Assembly: GCA_020057065.1 (NCBI GenBank)
Contig: JAGVGM010000349.1
Span: 1-64,000 of the forward strand
From: Thermodesulfovibrionia bacterium
GTDB taxonomy: Bacteria > Nitrospirota > Thermodesulfovibrionia > UBA6902
Direction of reading: 5' to 3'
Length of the DNA stretch: 64,000 nucleotides
Position 1 is the stretch's first letter, and every line of letters starts with the position of its first letter. The notes beneath the pieces are model-generated. The model did not search any database. It saw only the letters and a program-made list of their open reading frames with translations, and had not been told where the DNA came from. Shown here in pieces: positions 18,126 to 29,900 of this stretch. The position numbers were made by a program, and so were the translations under genes.

Positions 18126-21100
18126 ATGAAGAAAGAGAGAAGATTACTTGCAGTAGCGGTATTCTGGTTCTTTTTAAGTATCTTTATCTTTTTTACATCA
18201 TCAGGCTCGGCGCAGACACCTACGCCCATTTTGGGTTTTGCAGATTTGCACAATCATCAGTTCGCTAACCTGGGCTTCGGCGGCGGAATGCTGGTGGGTG
18301 CGCCGTTCAGCAACACACCCGGCGGGATTGCTGATGCCTTACCATATTGCTCAGATTTCCACGGTTTGTTCGGTGAGAATGATCCGTTTGAATGGGCTGA
18401 GGGTTTGGGGTTAACGCATCGTGTCGGCGGATGGCCTCAGTTTGACGGATGGCCGCGCTGGAATTCGATCACCCATCAGCAGGTCTACTATGAGTGGCTG
18501 AAGCGCGCCTTTGACGGCGGACTTAAATTGATGGTCATGCTTGCCGTCAGCAACAAGACGTTGTGTGAAATAGTCTACTCCCCCGAACCCGGATTTACCT
18601 GTAACGACATGGATGCGGCAGATCGTCAGATTGACGCGGCTTATGCCCTGCAAAACTACATTGACTTTCTGTCGGGAGGCTCCGGCATGGGCTGGTACAG
18701 GATAGTGACTTCATCTGCCGAAGCGCGGCAGGTCATCAACAGCGGCAAGATGGCTGTGGTGCTGGGGATCGAGGTTGACACTTTATTTAACTGCGGGGAA
18801 AACAGCGGCTGCACAGATTTATATGTAGCCGGCGAGCTGGATCGGTACTACCGGAAGGGCGTACGCCATGTCTTTCCTGTTCATTTAATCAATAATGGTT
18901 TTGGAGGCGCGGCGCTTTATGAAGACATGTTCAACGTTCTCAACAAGATAGAGACCGGAGAATACTTTTGGCCGTATGACTGCTCGGCAGACGGATATAA
19001 TTTTAAGCTTGGTTCACTATTTCCATCTCTTTCATGGTTAGGCGACCATGACCCGGTTCCCTTCTATTATTCTTTATTGGAAAGCGCGAATAGTAATGTA
19101 GCCCACTGTAATAGCAAAGGGAAGGAGCCGCTCGGCGATTCTCTGATCAAGATGCTGATGGACCGGAAGATGATCATAGATATTGATCACATGGACCGCC
19201 GGCTAACAAGTGAAACACTGAGACTTGCCGAGGAGAAGGACTACCCGGTAGTTTCAGGACACACAGGTCTTCTTGGAATATCTTCAGGCGCTAAAAGAAC
19301 GGAAGCTCAAAAGGACGATGCTACGCTGGAGCGTATTCGTAACCTCGGAGGGCTTGTGGGCACTATCCTTCATCAGGGCAAACGTGATCAAATTGCCGAG
19401 GCGCCCGGTTCCCCGGTGGCGCATGATTGCGGTAGCTCATCGCGTTCGTGGGTACAGTCTTATCTCTATGCCGTGCAAAAGATGGGCGGAGCTGTTGCAT
19501 TAGGATCTGACTTCAACGGCGGAGTAAAACAGCCGGCGCCGCGCTTTGGCCCCGATGCCTGTGACGGCGATAGATCCGGGCCGCAGGATTCGGGATCGCG
19601 GGTGTTATACCCGTTAGTGACTGAGACAGCCGTTGTGATGGATAAGAGTCAGATGGGAGGCAGGCCTTACATTAATATTTTCAATCCTGAGGTCCCGCCT
19701 CGGGTGTTTGACATTAACGTGGACGGGCTGGCGCATGTCGGTATGCTGCCCGATTTTATCGCAGACCTGAAGGAGCTGGGCTTAAGCTCTCAAGACCTCG
19801 CGCCTTTGTTCGGGTCGGCAGAAGCCTATGTTCATTTATGGGAAAAGATCGAGGCGCCAAATCTTAAAGTAGAATCGCTGAGCAACCCTTCTTCTCTGCA
19901 GGTCGGCTGGGGTTTTAAAATAACTGATATTACCTCCAACATAGGCGCATCAGCAACAGGGGCCAGCTCGATTACCCGGTTTTACCTTTCCACAAATGAA
20001 TTTTTCACAAATGACGACATATTTATAGCCCAACGCACCGTGCCTGCCCTTAATCCCGGAAACGGCTCGGAAGCAGTTACATCGGCGATAATCCCTCCTG
20101 TCCAAGCCCCGACGGCGCTCTACCTTATTGCCTGTGCCGACGCAGCAGGGGCTGTCTTTGAGTCGAATGAAAAGGACAATTGCGCTGCTTTGAGTGTAAT
20201 TCAGATCAGGCCTAATGCAGCAAAACAATGCTTTGAAGACAATGACAGCGATGGGTACAATATTTATGCCCCTGACTGGAATGAGTATGATTGCTATTAC
20301 ATTTTTGGTATTGACTGCAATGACAGCAATGCATCTATACATCCCGGGGTTACTGAGTTTTATTGCGACGGTCTGGACAATGACTGTAACGGCATAGTTG
20401 ACGACGTGTTATATCCAACCCCTTACTATAGGGATCTGGACGGAGATGGTTATGGCAATCCCGCGGTGACAAGCAATTCATGCCTGCTACTGGATGGATA
20501 TGTAAGCGATAATACGGATTGTAATGACTATCCCAAGAGCGGTGGCTACGGTATAAATCCCGGAGCGCCGGAGATCTGTAATAACGGTGTTGATGATGAT
20601 TGTGATGGAACGATTGATGAGGTAAATGTATATTATATGGACACAGACAGCGACGGCTATGGTAATTCCAATTTTCAGACAACAGCGTGTTCTCAGCCCG
20701 CCGGGTATGTAACGAATAATACGGACTGTGACGACGGTAGAGCGTCTATACATCCCTTTTCACTTGAAATATGCGACGGCAGAGACAATGACTGTGACGG
20801 GATAATAGATGAAGGCTTTGATATAGACGGTGACGGCTGGACCATATGCGCACTGGACTGCAATGACGATAACAGGTTTATCAATCCCGGAGCTGCTGAA
20901 ATATGCGACGGCGTGGATAACAACTGTAACGTTTCCATTGATGAAGGTGTTCAGAATACTTACTACAAGGACATTGATGGAGACGGTTATGGGAATCCCA
21001 ATAACCCAATTCCGGCCTGTTCCCAGACGGCCGGTTATGTAACAAATAATGCAGACTGCAATGACGATAACTCAGCGGTCCATCCCGGAGTCGCTGAACT

Positions 21101-22262
21101 ATGCGACGGCGTGGACAACAACTGTAACGGTTCCATTGATGAGGGACTTGATAAAGACAAAGATGGCTGGACTATATGCAGCGGGGACTGCAATGACAAA
21201 GACGCAGGCATATACCCCGGAGCGCCGGAGAACTGCAGGAATGAGGTTGATGATAACTGCAATGGAACGATCGATGAGGCGAATATTTACTACCTGGATG
21301 AAGATGAAGACGGTTACGGCATTCAAGATAAAACGACCGAGGCCTGCGAACAGCCTGCCGGTTATGCGGCACGCAGCACAGACTGCAATGACGCCGATAA
21401 AGCAATTAATCCCGGAAGAGCGGAGACCTGTAATGACGTTGATGACAATTGCGATGGGACCGTTGATGAAGGCTTTGATGAAGATGCTGATACAGTAGCT
21501 GATTGCTTTGACAACTGCCCGAAAACAAAAAATGCAGACCAGACAGATTACGACGGTGACGGCGCCGGTGACGCCTGCGACTCTGATGACGACAATGACG
21601 GCATCCCGGATGCCTGGGAAATTAAGTACGATTTTAATCCCAGGAATAAATCAGATGCCGCAGAGGACCCTGACAATGACGGCTTCAGTAATCTGCTGGA
21701 ATATCAGTGGAACACGGACCCGAGGTCCCCTGAATCAAAACCCATGATCGTAATATTTAATCTTGAAGAAGGATTTAATCTGATCAGTTATTCAGGGAAG
21801 GACGAGCCTCCGATCACAGCCTTCGATTTCATAAAGATGCTTGGCAGTTCTCAGGAGATCGAGAGCGTGATGAGATTCGATGTCACATCCGGAAGTTATA
21901 TGGAAGTGAAGTACAACGCTTCGGGTGAGCTTGAAGGAAAGGATTATGAACTTGTAAACGGAGAAGGTTATATTGTCTATTCAAAGGTTCAAAAGACAGT
22001 TGTTCTGGCTTTCAACAACAAATGTTCAGTAACAGGACTGAGTAAAGGAGTGAATCTGGTAGGCGCTCCATGTGTTTCTGTAAAAATGACTGCATATCAG
22101 ATAATTCAAAAACTTGGTGATGATATGGGCGTCTACAGTTTCCAGCGTTTCAACGCTGAAACAGGCAAGTTCGAGACCGCAGATTATCTCAACGGTCAGC
22201 CTGCAGGAATGGACTTCCCGATAAAAAATGGCGAGGGATATTTTGTTTACATGAAGCAGTAG
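18126..22262 (+). CDS. Secreted M19-like dipeptidase with seven MopRn repeats; C-module tail cut by an amber stop
   Basis: 1378 aa; signal peptide about 1-29 (ending SGSAQ). The domain at 35-575 resembles membrane dipeptidase (M19) metal hydrolases: FADLHNHQ (H42, H44), GIEVDT, PVHLINN, DIDHMD, SGHTG and GSDFNGG supply candidate metal and active-site ligands. It is more divergent than typical M19. Then come a CARDB-like domain (about 575-690), seven MopRn-type repeats (about 700-1125, each with DCND...NPGA.E.C...D..C.G..DE), TSP3-like repeats and the C-module (about 1206-1378). The protein stops at GYFVYMKQ: the next codons, TAG ATG ACT GGC TTT TAG CAG, are the family tail with two sense codons turned amber. 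It probably hydrolyses small peptides outside the cell. Confidence 0.8.
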   Translation: MKKERRLLAVAVFWFFLSIFIFFTSSGSAQTPTPILGFADLHNHQFANLGFGGGMLVGAPFSNTPGGIADALPYCSDFHGLFGENDPFEWAEGLGLTHRVGGWPQFDGWPRWNSITHQQVYYEWLKRAFDGGLKLMVMLAVSNKTLCEIVYSPEPGFTCNDMDAADRQIDAAYALQNYIDFLSGGSGMGWYRIVTSSAEARQVINSGKMAVVLGIEVDTLFNCGENSGCTDLYVAGELDRYYRKGVRHVFPVHLINNGFGGAALYEDMFNVLNKIETGEYFWPYDCSADGYNFKLGSLFPSLSWLGDHDPVPFYYSLLESANSNVAHCNSKGKEPLGDSLIKMLMDRKMIIDIDHMDRRLTSETLRLAEEKDYPVVSGHTGLLGISSGAKRTEAQKDDATLERIRNLGGLVGTILHQGKRDQIAEAPGSPVAHDCGSSSRSWVQSYLYAVQKMGGAVALGSDFNGGVKQPAPRFGPDACDGDRSGPQDSGSRVLYPLVTETAVVMDKSQMGGRPYINIFNPEVPPRVFDINVDGLAHVGMLPDFIADLKELGLSSQDLAPLFGSAEAYVHLWEKIEAPNLKVESLSNPSSLQVGWGFKITDITSNIGASATGASSITRFYLSTNEFFTNDDIFIAQRTVPALNPGNGSEAVTSAIIPPVQAPTALYLIACADAAGAVFESNEKDNCAALSVIQIRPNAAKQCFEDNDSDGYNIYAPDWNEYDCYYIFGIDCNDSNASIHPGVTEFYCDGLDNDCNGIVDDVLYPTPYYRDLDGDGYGNPAVTSNSCLLLDGYVSDNTDCNDYPKSGGYGINPGAPEICNNGVDDDCDGTIDEVNVYYMDTDSDGYGNSNFQTTACSQPAGYVTNNTDCDDGRASIHPFSLEICDGRDNDCDGIIDEGFDIDGDGWTICALDCNDDNRFINPGAAEICDGVDNNCNVSIDEGVQNTYYKDIDGDGYGNPNNPIPACSQTAGYVTNNADCNDDNSAVHPGVAELCDGVDNNCNGSIDEGLDKDKDGWTICSGDCNDKDAGIYPGAPENCRNEVDDNCNGTIDEANIYYLDEDEDGYGIQDKTTEACEQPAGYAARSTDCNDADKAINPGRAETCNDVDDNCDGTVDEGFDEDADTVADCFDNCPKTKNADQTDYDGDGAGDACDSDDDNDGIPDAWEIKYDFNPRNKSDAAEDPDNDGFSNLLEYQWNTDPRSPESKPMIVIFNLEEGFNLISYSGKDEPPITAFDFIKMLGSSQEIESVMRFDVTSGSYMEVKYNASGELEGKDYELVNGEGYIVYSKVQKTVVLAFNNKCSVTGLSKGVNLVGAPCVSVKMTAYQIIQKLGDDMGVYSFQRFNAETGKFETADYLNGQPAGMDFPIKNGEGYFVYMKQ

Positions 22263-22349
22263 ATGACTGGCTTTTAGCAGTGAGAATTCATAAAAGACAG
22301 TTGCGGGTTGAGGGATAAGAAGCAGGATGTGACTGGGTTTAAGCCATGA
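22263..22349 (+). repeat. Post-stop repeat with intact tail relic (QDVTGFKP-stop)
   Basis: After the amber stop come the remains of the tail and then GAATTCATAAAAGACAGTTG. A second copy of the family tail reads K-QDVTGFKP-stop (22320-22349), directly before the ribosome binding site of the next gene. Confidence 0.8.
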
Positions 22350-22362
22350 TATAGGAGGAGCA

Positions 22363-23598
22363 ATGAAAAAACATTATTCTTTTTTCATCGGACTTATATT
22401 AATTATTTTGGCTGGAGGGTATGTAGATATCTTATATGCCCAGGAACTGGCTTGTTCTATAAATTCTGACTGTAAGGACGCTTATTATTGCGCGAGGTCT
22501 GACGGCAGTTGTGCAGGCAACGGCGTTTGTGTTTCAAAACCGGTTGTGTGCCCGGATATATATGCTCCTGTCTGCGGCTGTGACGGAGTTACTTATGGTA
22601 ATAAATGTGAAGCCGCCGCAGTTGGTGTATCAGTCGCTCATGAGGGTGAATGTCCGTCTGCCGGTTACTATTGTGATATGGATAAAGACGGATTCATCAG
22701 CAGAACGCCGTATGTGTTTATATGCTCACCTTTTATCTGCGGCCCGCCGGGATGCCGGACCTTTCCGGGCAATGATTGTGATGATAGTAATGCGGATATA
22801 AATCCTGAAGCAAAAGAAATTTGCGACACTGTTGACAATAACTGTGATGGACTGATCGATCCCGGATGCGAATGCCGGGACAATTCCGGGTGCGATCCGG
22901 AATTTTATTGTGCAAAGAAAACTGGTGAGTGTGACAGCGCGGGAATGTGCATTGACAGACCGAAGGTGTGCCCGTTGTTTTTCAGGCCGGTGTGCGGATG
23001 CGACGGAAGGACATATGGAAATCAGTGTGAGGCGGCCGCAGCCGGCGTATCTGTGGCCAATGAAGGGGCGTGTAAAGAGAGGCAGTGTTTTGACGGCATT
23101 GATAATGATAGTGATGGGTTCCCTGATTGTGAAGACAGTGACTGCAATGGCGCCACCGGAGGCGTATGCAAGACCGGACTTCCGGGTGTCTGCGGGGAAG
23201 GGATCCTGACCTGTATGGACGGTAAGATGATCTGCGCCCCTTTGATCAGACCGGGTGAAAAGAAAGAGATATGTAACGGGCTTGACGATGACTGCGATGG
23301 AGAAGTGGATGAAATTGATCCGGTTGTTTTATGTCCTGTCGTCATCCCGGACCTGCATGCGGGCTTCAATCTTGTGGGAGGGATATGCACGTCAAGAAAC
23401 ATAACAGCCTTTCAACTCCTTGAGGCCTTGGGAGGTGAGGACTTTGTTTCCAGTATCATGAGATACGACCCTGGAAAGGGGGCTTTTGAAACAGCAGGGT
23501 ATTCAGAAGGAAAGCCCGCAGGCGTGAACTTTCAGGTCAAGGCAGGGGAAGGGTATTTTATCTATATGAAAAAGGATGTAACGGGTTTCAATCCCTGA
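22363..23598 (+). CDS. Secreted double-Kazal protein with single-repeat GYFIYMK C-module
   Basis: 411 aa behind a good ribosome binding site (TAGGAGGAGCA). Signal peptide about 1-30. Two Cys-rich/Kazal-like units (about 30-100 and 170-235, each with VCGCDG.TYGN.CEAAA) alternate with MopRn-like blocks. Kazal domains usually inhibit serine proteases, so a protective or inhibitory role is possible. The C-terminus (326-411) holds only the second repeat of the module, ending [19 protein letters not shown]. It is the smallest member and defines the minimal tail unit. Confidence 0.85.
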   Translation: MKKHYSFFIGLILIILAGGYVDILYAQELACSINSDCKDAYYCARSDGSCAGNGVCVSKPVVCPDIYAPVCGCDGVTYGNKCEAAAVGVSVAHEGECPSAGYYCDMDKDGFISRTPYVFICSPFICGPPGCRTFPGNDCDDSNADINPEAKEICDTVDNNCDGLIDPGCECRDNSGCDPEFYCAKKTGECDSAGMCIDRPKVCPLFFRPVCGCDGRTYGNQCEAAAAGVSVANEGACKERQCFDGIDNDSDGFPDCEDSDCNGATGGVCKTGLPGVCGEGILTCMDGKMICAPLIRPGEKKEICNGLDDDCDGEVDEIDPVVLCPVVIPDLHAGFNLVGGICTSRNITAFQLLEALGGEDFVSSIMRYDPGKGAFETAGYSEGKPAGVNFQVKAGEGYFIYMKKDVTGFNP

Positions 23599-23987
23599 GA
23601 AATAATTATTTTGCTGATCGCTGATAGCTGACTGCTGAGAGCTGTTTCTTGATATGAAAAAGGAGGTGAGCGGCTTTCAGCCATAGCGATGAAGCGCGGA
23701 ACTTGATAAGCGCAGAAGTCAGGAAAGATCGTAAGCGTGAAAGACTTAAACTGACCAATGCTTTTTTTGTTTTGCTGATCGCTGATCGCTGTCTCTTAAT
23801 ATGAAGCAGGAAAGGTTTGAATTTAAGCATTGGTGAATTAAGTTTCAGATGACAAATAATAAAGTGGGCAAACAAATTGTTTGGTGAGGCGATCCAGAAG
23901 TGGAATGATACAAGATTAAGAGATTATGGAAAATGATTATAACAGAAAATATTTCTTTAAGTATTTTTTTCTTTTCGAGAAAGGGGT
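23599..23987. repeat. 389-bp gene-free stretch: GCTGATAGCTGA elements, tail relic, GAAGCGCGG element
   Basis: It holds a GCTGATAGCTGACTGCTGA element (23611-23643) and a perfect tail relic reading MKKEVSGFQP-stop (23654-23686). GATGAAGCGCGGAAC follows, then a shorter GCTGATCGCTGATCGCTG element (23774-23794). After about 23800 I see no further structure and no gene until the next start. Confidence 0.75.
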
Positions 23988-23993
23988 TTGTCC

Positions 23994-26900
23994 GTGACAT
24001 TTAAATTGCAAATACAAATCAGCAATCAGACAGAAGCAATTCTTCTTAAAAAAGCGCCTCAGAATAATTTTTCAGGCTTCATTATAGCTCTCATAATGAT
24101 TCTTTTTATGCTCGCTATTTCAGTGACACCTGCATCTGCAAATGGAGCGCCGCCGGTGAATGTGACAATCGTCAGCTTTGATACTCTTGAAGCAGGTCAG
24201 CAGATGACGGTCTATATTGTGCTGGAGTCATTGAGAGGTATTCAGGATGTAAGTTTTGAATTGATCACTACTGAGGGATGGACATTTGCCGGAGGACAGT
24301 CTGATTGGACAGGCAAGGTCACTGCCGGACAGCCGGTGCAGTTTAAAGCGTATTTTATTCCGTCGGTCTCTGACCCTCAACCTCTCATCGGGAGGACAAG
24401 TGTACCGGGACAGGCTGTTACTGAGTGGAAGATGGACATGAGCAGGCTTGGAGGGAAGACGCCAGAAAAAAGTTATCAGCACGATAGACCTCAGGATTTG
24501 AAAGGCGGATCTCTTCCGTCTGAACCGGTTCTCCGTCCTGAATGGGAGAAGCGGCTCCCGGTGCCGGAACCTATGAAGCCGGTTGAACCGAGTTTCCCTG
24601 AGGATCTTAAAACCCCTCAATCATCCAGAGTCGCCCCAATGTCAGTTCAAGGCAGTGTTCTGCCGCAAGCGGGTGCTTCATTCGTTACCAAGGTGGATGT
24701 TACTGTCAAAGGCCGGTTCGTATATGAAGACGACAATAATAATTGGATCGGCATCAGGAACGCGACTGTCGAAGTGTTTGACTATGACTGGCCTGACGAG
24801 AGTGATCCATGCGGCTACGGCACAACGGATATCGATGGTAACTTCAATATATCCGGAAGCTGCGGCGACCCTGATATCGGTATATGCCCGGGCCCGACCT
24901 GCATACGGAATTACCCCGACATTTATGTGGTAGTCAGCGCTTCTTCGAGCGCGGCTGAGGTTAGGCGTGCTAACTTTTTTTCCGGGACTTACTCAGGGTC
25001 GACCTCGGTTAAGAATGAGTTTCAAGGGGGTACTATTAACTACGATGATTTTTATGGAGACTACTCTTTAGGTAATCAAGGTGCCTGGCAACAGTTCAAT
25101 CTTGCGGGAGAGTCCTGGCAGTTCATGACTGATAAGGGCTTTCAGCCGCCTCATGTGATCGTACGCTGGCCCAGTGAGTTCTGCGGTACCGGCTGCTATG
25201 TACCCGCCAATATCCTATACCCGAATGCAACTATCAGGATCCCGAATGCAGATACATGGTTCGAGGCCACTCTGATGCATGAATATGGACATCACGTTCT
25301 ATATAATTTTGCTGAAAGCCCGATTCCGGATTATAACAACGGCATATGTGATAACGGCATTTTTTCGTTCCCAGATGCATTTGGTCATTGTATGTGGGCG
25401 CCAGAGAAAGGTTCTGCCTCCTGGACTGAAGGCTGGCCGGATTTTTTCTCGCGGGTTCTTACTACTACTTATAATCACGATGATCACTATGAAATTGAGA
25501 GTCATTACTATTCAGATACAAACAAGACATTTCCAGACTGTCAGTCAAGTCAGTACTGGGGGCAGGAGGACCATATAGAAGGATTTGTCGCCGCCATTTT
25601 ATGGGACCTTTATGACGATGTTAATGATGATCAGCATTGGGACGACGACGGAAGGCGGGACAATATCTCACTGGGATGGGAATATCAATGGGACGTGATC
25701 CGTAATTATGAACCCAGAGGAGCGGGGACGTCTCCGGTCACTATCCATGAGTTCTGGAACGGCATGAAGGCAAAATACGGCGGTCTGCCTTATGGCGGAT
25801 TTATCAATAGGGTATCGGAGGTCTTCCGTGAACACCACATTGACAAGCCGCTTCCGGACCTTGTCATAGAGAATATTACTATTGATCCCGAATCTCCGGG
25901 CAGGAACCAGAATGTCAATGTAACGATCACTGTCAGGAATCAGGGGAATGCCAGGTCTACAAACTATATAGTTGACCTTTATCAGGACAGGCAATATCCG
26001 CCGGTTACAATGCAAAGAGGAGATCAATTCTGCTGGCATGATCTCTTGGAGGAAGGGGAAACAGGAACCTGTACGATCACTACCAATTTCCTTCAGGTGA
26101 AAAGTTATACAATGTGGGCGCAGGTGGACCCTGAAAGAGATCAACCTGAATTAGACGAGTACAACAATGTTTATGGACCTGTCCCAGTCGAAGTCATCAA
26201 TAAGCCGGACCTTGTTATTTTAAGCGTGGTCACCAGTCCAACTGAACCTGAGACTAACCAGAACGTGAGTGTGACTGTAACGGTAAAGAACCAGGGCCTC
26301 GCGTCATCAGGATCCTTCTTTGTTGATATTTACAAGAATGCTTCAACTCCGCCTGCACCGTGGGTATATGGTGATGTCTGGTGCAATATAAACGGACTTG
26401 CAGCCGGGGCAACTACTACCTGCACTCAAACAGTAAGCTATTCTGCTGTAGGTACATACAATATGTATGCCCAGGTTGATTCTGAAAACTCAGTTGCAGA
26501 GACCAACGAGAACAACAATGTATCAGGGCCGGGATCCATTACAATCAAAAACAAGCCCGACCTTGTTATTCAGAGTATTACTACCAATCCGCCAAGTCCC
26601 AGTCCATGGTGGGATGTGAGTGTGACTGTAACGGTAAAGAATCAGGGACTCGCAGATGCAGTCAAATTCGCTGTGGATTTCTATAAAGACCGTACTGCAC
26701 CGCCGTCTCCGGGAATGTACGGAGATTTCCGGTGCGAGGTGGCGCTGTTAGCTCCAGGCGCCGCCACTACTTGTGGAGGCATTGTTAACTATGCTGCGTT
26801 TGGAGTCTTCAATATGTACGCGCAGGCTGATACTGAAAACACCGACATAGAAAAAAATGAGAGCAATAATATGTTTGGCCCTCAGACAATTGTTGTCCCT

Positions 26901-29900
26901 GTCCCGGTTACAGTAACAACCGCACCGGCAGGCAGGCAGATCACAGTTGACGGAGTGAGTTACACAGCGCCTCAGGTATTTAAATGGGGATCAGGGTCAT
27001 CACACACGATTGGAGTATCATCACTGCAGAGCGGGAGCGCGGGGACACAGTATGTTTACGCCACATGGAGCGATGGAGGGGCGCAGTCACACACAATAAA
27101 AACGCCGTCTTCCGCAGTGACCTATACTGCAAACTTCACGACACAGTATCAGTTGATCACAAATGCAAGTCCGTCAGCAGGCGGAAGCGTTGACCCAAAC
27201 TGTCCGTCAGGCTGCTGGTATAACAGCGGTGCACTGGTATCAGTAACTGCTAAAGCAAACCCCGGTTATTCCTTTGCAAACTGGTCAGGCGCATGCACAG
27301 GAAGCGGGGCCTGTAGTGTTACAATGAATGGGGCAAAGTCAGTTACGGCAAACACAGTGGTAAACATGCCCGACCTTGTTATTCAAAGCATTACTACTGA
27401 TCTGGTAACTCCCAATGCAGGCGAGAACGTGAGTGTGACAGTAACTGTCAAGAACCAGGGCCTCGGGGCCTCAGGTTCCTTCTTTGTTGATATTTACAAG
27501 AATCCTTCAACTCCTCCTGTACCATGGATATATGGTGATGTCTGGTGCAACGCAACCAATGGACTTGCAGCCGGTGAAATCTATACCTGCACTCAAACAG
27601 TAAGCTATTCTGCTGTGGGCATATACAATATGTATGCACTGGTTGATTCTGAACAAACAATAGCAGAATCCAACGAGAACAACAATGTATCAGGGCCGAA
27701 ATCCATTACAGTTGTAAATATGCCGGACCTTGTTGTTCAGAGTATTACTACCGATCCGTCAAGTCCCAATGCAGGTGAACCCGTGAGTGTGACTGTAACT
27801 GTCAAGAACCAGGGTAATGTGTCATCAGGATCCTTCTTTGTTGATATTTACAAGAATGCTTCAACACCGCCTGTACCATGGGTATATGGTGACGCCTGGT
27901 GTAATCCGGGCGGACTTGCAGCCGGAGCAACCTATACCTGCACTCTGACAGTAAGCTATTCTGCTGAGGGTACATATAATATGTACGCCCAGGTTGATTC
28001 TGAAAACACCATTGTAGAGTCCAATGAGAACAACAATGTATCAGGGCCGAAAGCAATTGTCGACATGCCCGACCTTGTTATTCAGAGTATTACCACAAAT
28101 CCCGTAAATCCCGACGCCGGGCAGAATGTAACTGTAACAGTGACAGTGAAAAATCAGGGCACTGAGCCATCAGGGCAGTTTTTTATTGATGTTTATAAAG
28201 CGTTACCAGCAGGTGCAACTCCAAATCCTCCCGGAGACAGTGAGGACTTCTATTGCAGCATTGCCGGTCTGTCTGCAGGTGCATCTGATTCCTCCTGTGC
28301 CGGAAATGTGATTTATTCTAATCCCGGTACGTATAACATGTGGGCTTATGTGGATACTACCAATAATGTATCTGAATCCAATGAGGACAATAATGTGATG
28401 GGTCCTCAGGCAATTGTTGTCAGTGTCCCGATAACAGTCACAACCTCACCGGCAGGCAGGCAGATCACTGTTGACGGAGTGAGTTACACAGCACCTCAGA
28501 TATTTAAATGGGAAGCAGGTTCGTTACATGCGATCGGAGTATCATCACCGCAGAGCGGAGGCGCAGGGACACAGTATGATTACACCTCGTGGAGCGACGC
28601 AGGAGCGCAGTCACACACAATAACAACTCCGTCTTCCGCAACGGCCTATACTGCGAACTTCACGACACAGTATCAGCTGACTGCAAATGCAAGCCCATCA
28701 GCAGGCGGAAGCGTAAGCCCGAACTGTCCGTCAGGCTGCTGGTATAACAGCGGTGCCCTGGTATCAGTAATTGCTGCATCAAACGCCGGTTATGCCTTTG
28801 CAAACTGGTCAGGCGCCTGCACAGGAAACGGAACCTGCAGCGTTACAATGGATGCGGCAAAGTCAGTTTCGGCAAACTTTGTATTAACACCATCAATAAC
28901 AGTCACAACCTCACCGGCAGGCCGGCAGATCACTGTTGACGGAGTAAATTACATAGCGACTCAGACATTTATCTGGACAGCAGGTTCATCACATACTATC
29001 GGAGTATCATCACCGCAGGTCCGGGAAGGGACAGGATATTTTTACGCCTCATGGAGCGACGCAGGAGCGCAGTCACACACAATAATAACACCTTCTTCCG
29101 CAACGGCCTATACTGCGAACTTCACGATACGGTATCAGTTAACTACAAATGCAAGCCCTTCAGCAGGCGGAAGCGTCAGCCCGATCTGTCCATCAGGTTG
29201 CTGGAATGACAGCGGCGCCTTGGTATCAGTAACTGCTGCATCAAAAGCCGGTTATGCCTTTGCAAACTGGTCAGGCGCATGCACAGGAAACGGGGCATGC
29301 AGTGTTACAATGAGTGCGGCAAAGTCCGTTACGGCAAACTTCTGCGCATTGAGCACCTATTACAGTGATTCAGATAAAGATGGATACGGCAATTCTTCAG
29401 TCTCAACGCAGGCATGCACAAAGCCGTTGGGATATGTGACGAACAATTCGGACTGTGATGATGCCAATTCAGCGATCAAGCCCGAGGCAACAGAGATATG
29501 CGACGGCGTTGACAATGACTGCAACACTTCAACCTCTGACGGCTCAGGAGAGAACTGGTATTATGGGTCCTGTGACGGCGCTGATCAGGACCTTTGCAAT
29601 GAAGGCACATACCAGTGCAGCAATGGACAGAAGATATGCTCTGATAATACAGGGAACAATGTGGAACTCTGTGACGGTGTGGACAATGACTGCAATGGGC
29701 TTACAGATGAAGGTTTTGCGGATTCAGACAGCGACAAGATAGGCGATGCCTGTGACAACTGTCCGAACACTGCCAACCCCGACCAACTCGACACAGACGC
29801 TGACGGCATCGGCGACGCCTGCGATCCCGATGATGACAATGACGGCATTCCTGATTATTGGGAACTTCAGTATGGTTTAGACCCCAAGAAAAGTTTAGAT

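Noticed and set aside
20215-21750. Several open frames on both strands inside the MopRn region
   Set aside because: They arise from the repetitive GAC/GAT/TGC codons of the Asp/Cys-rich repeats and overlap a clear long gene.
22260-22262. Amber codon read through as pyrrolysine
   Set aside because: Two TAGs in an otherwise decaying tail and ordinary stop codon use elsewhere point to mutation, and no pyl genes are visible.
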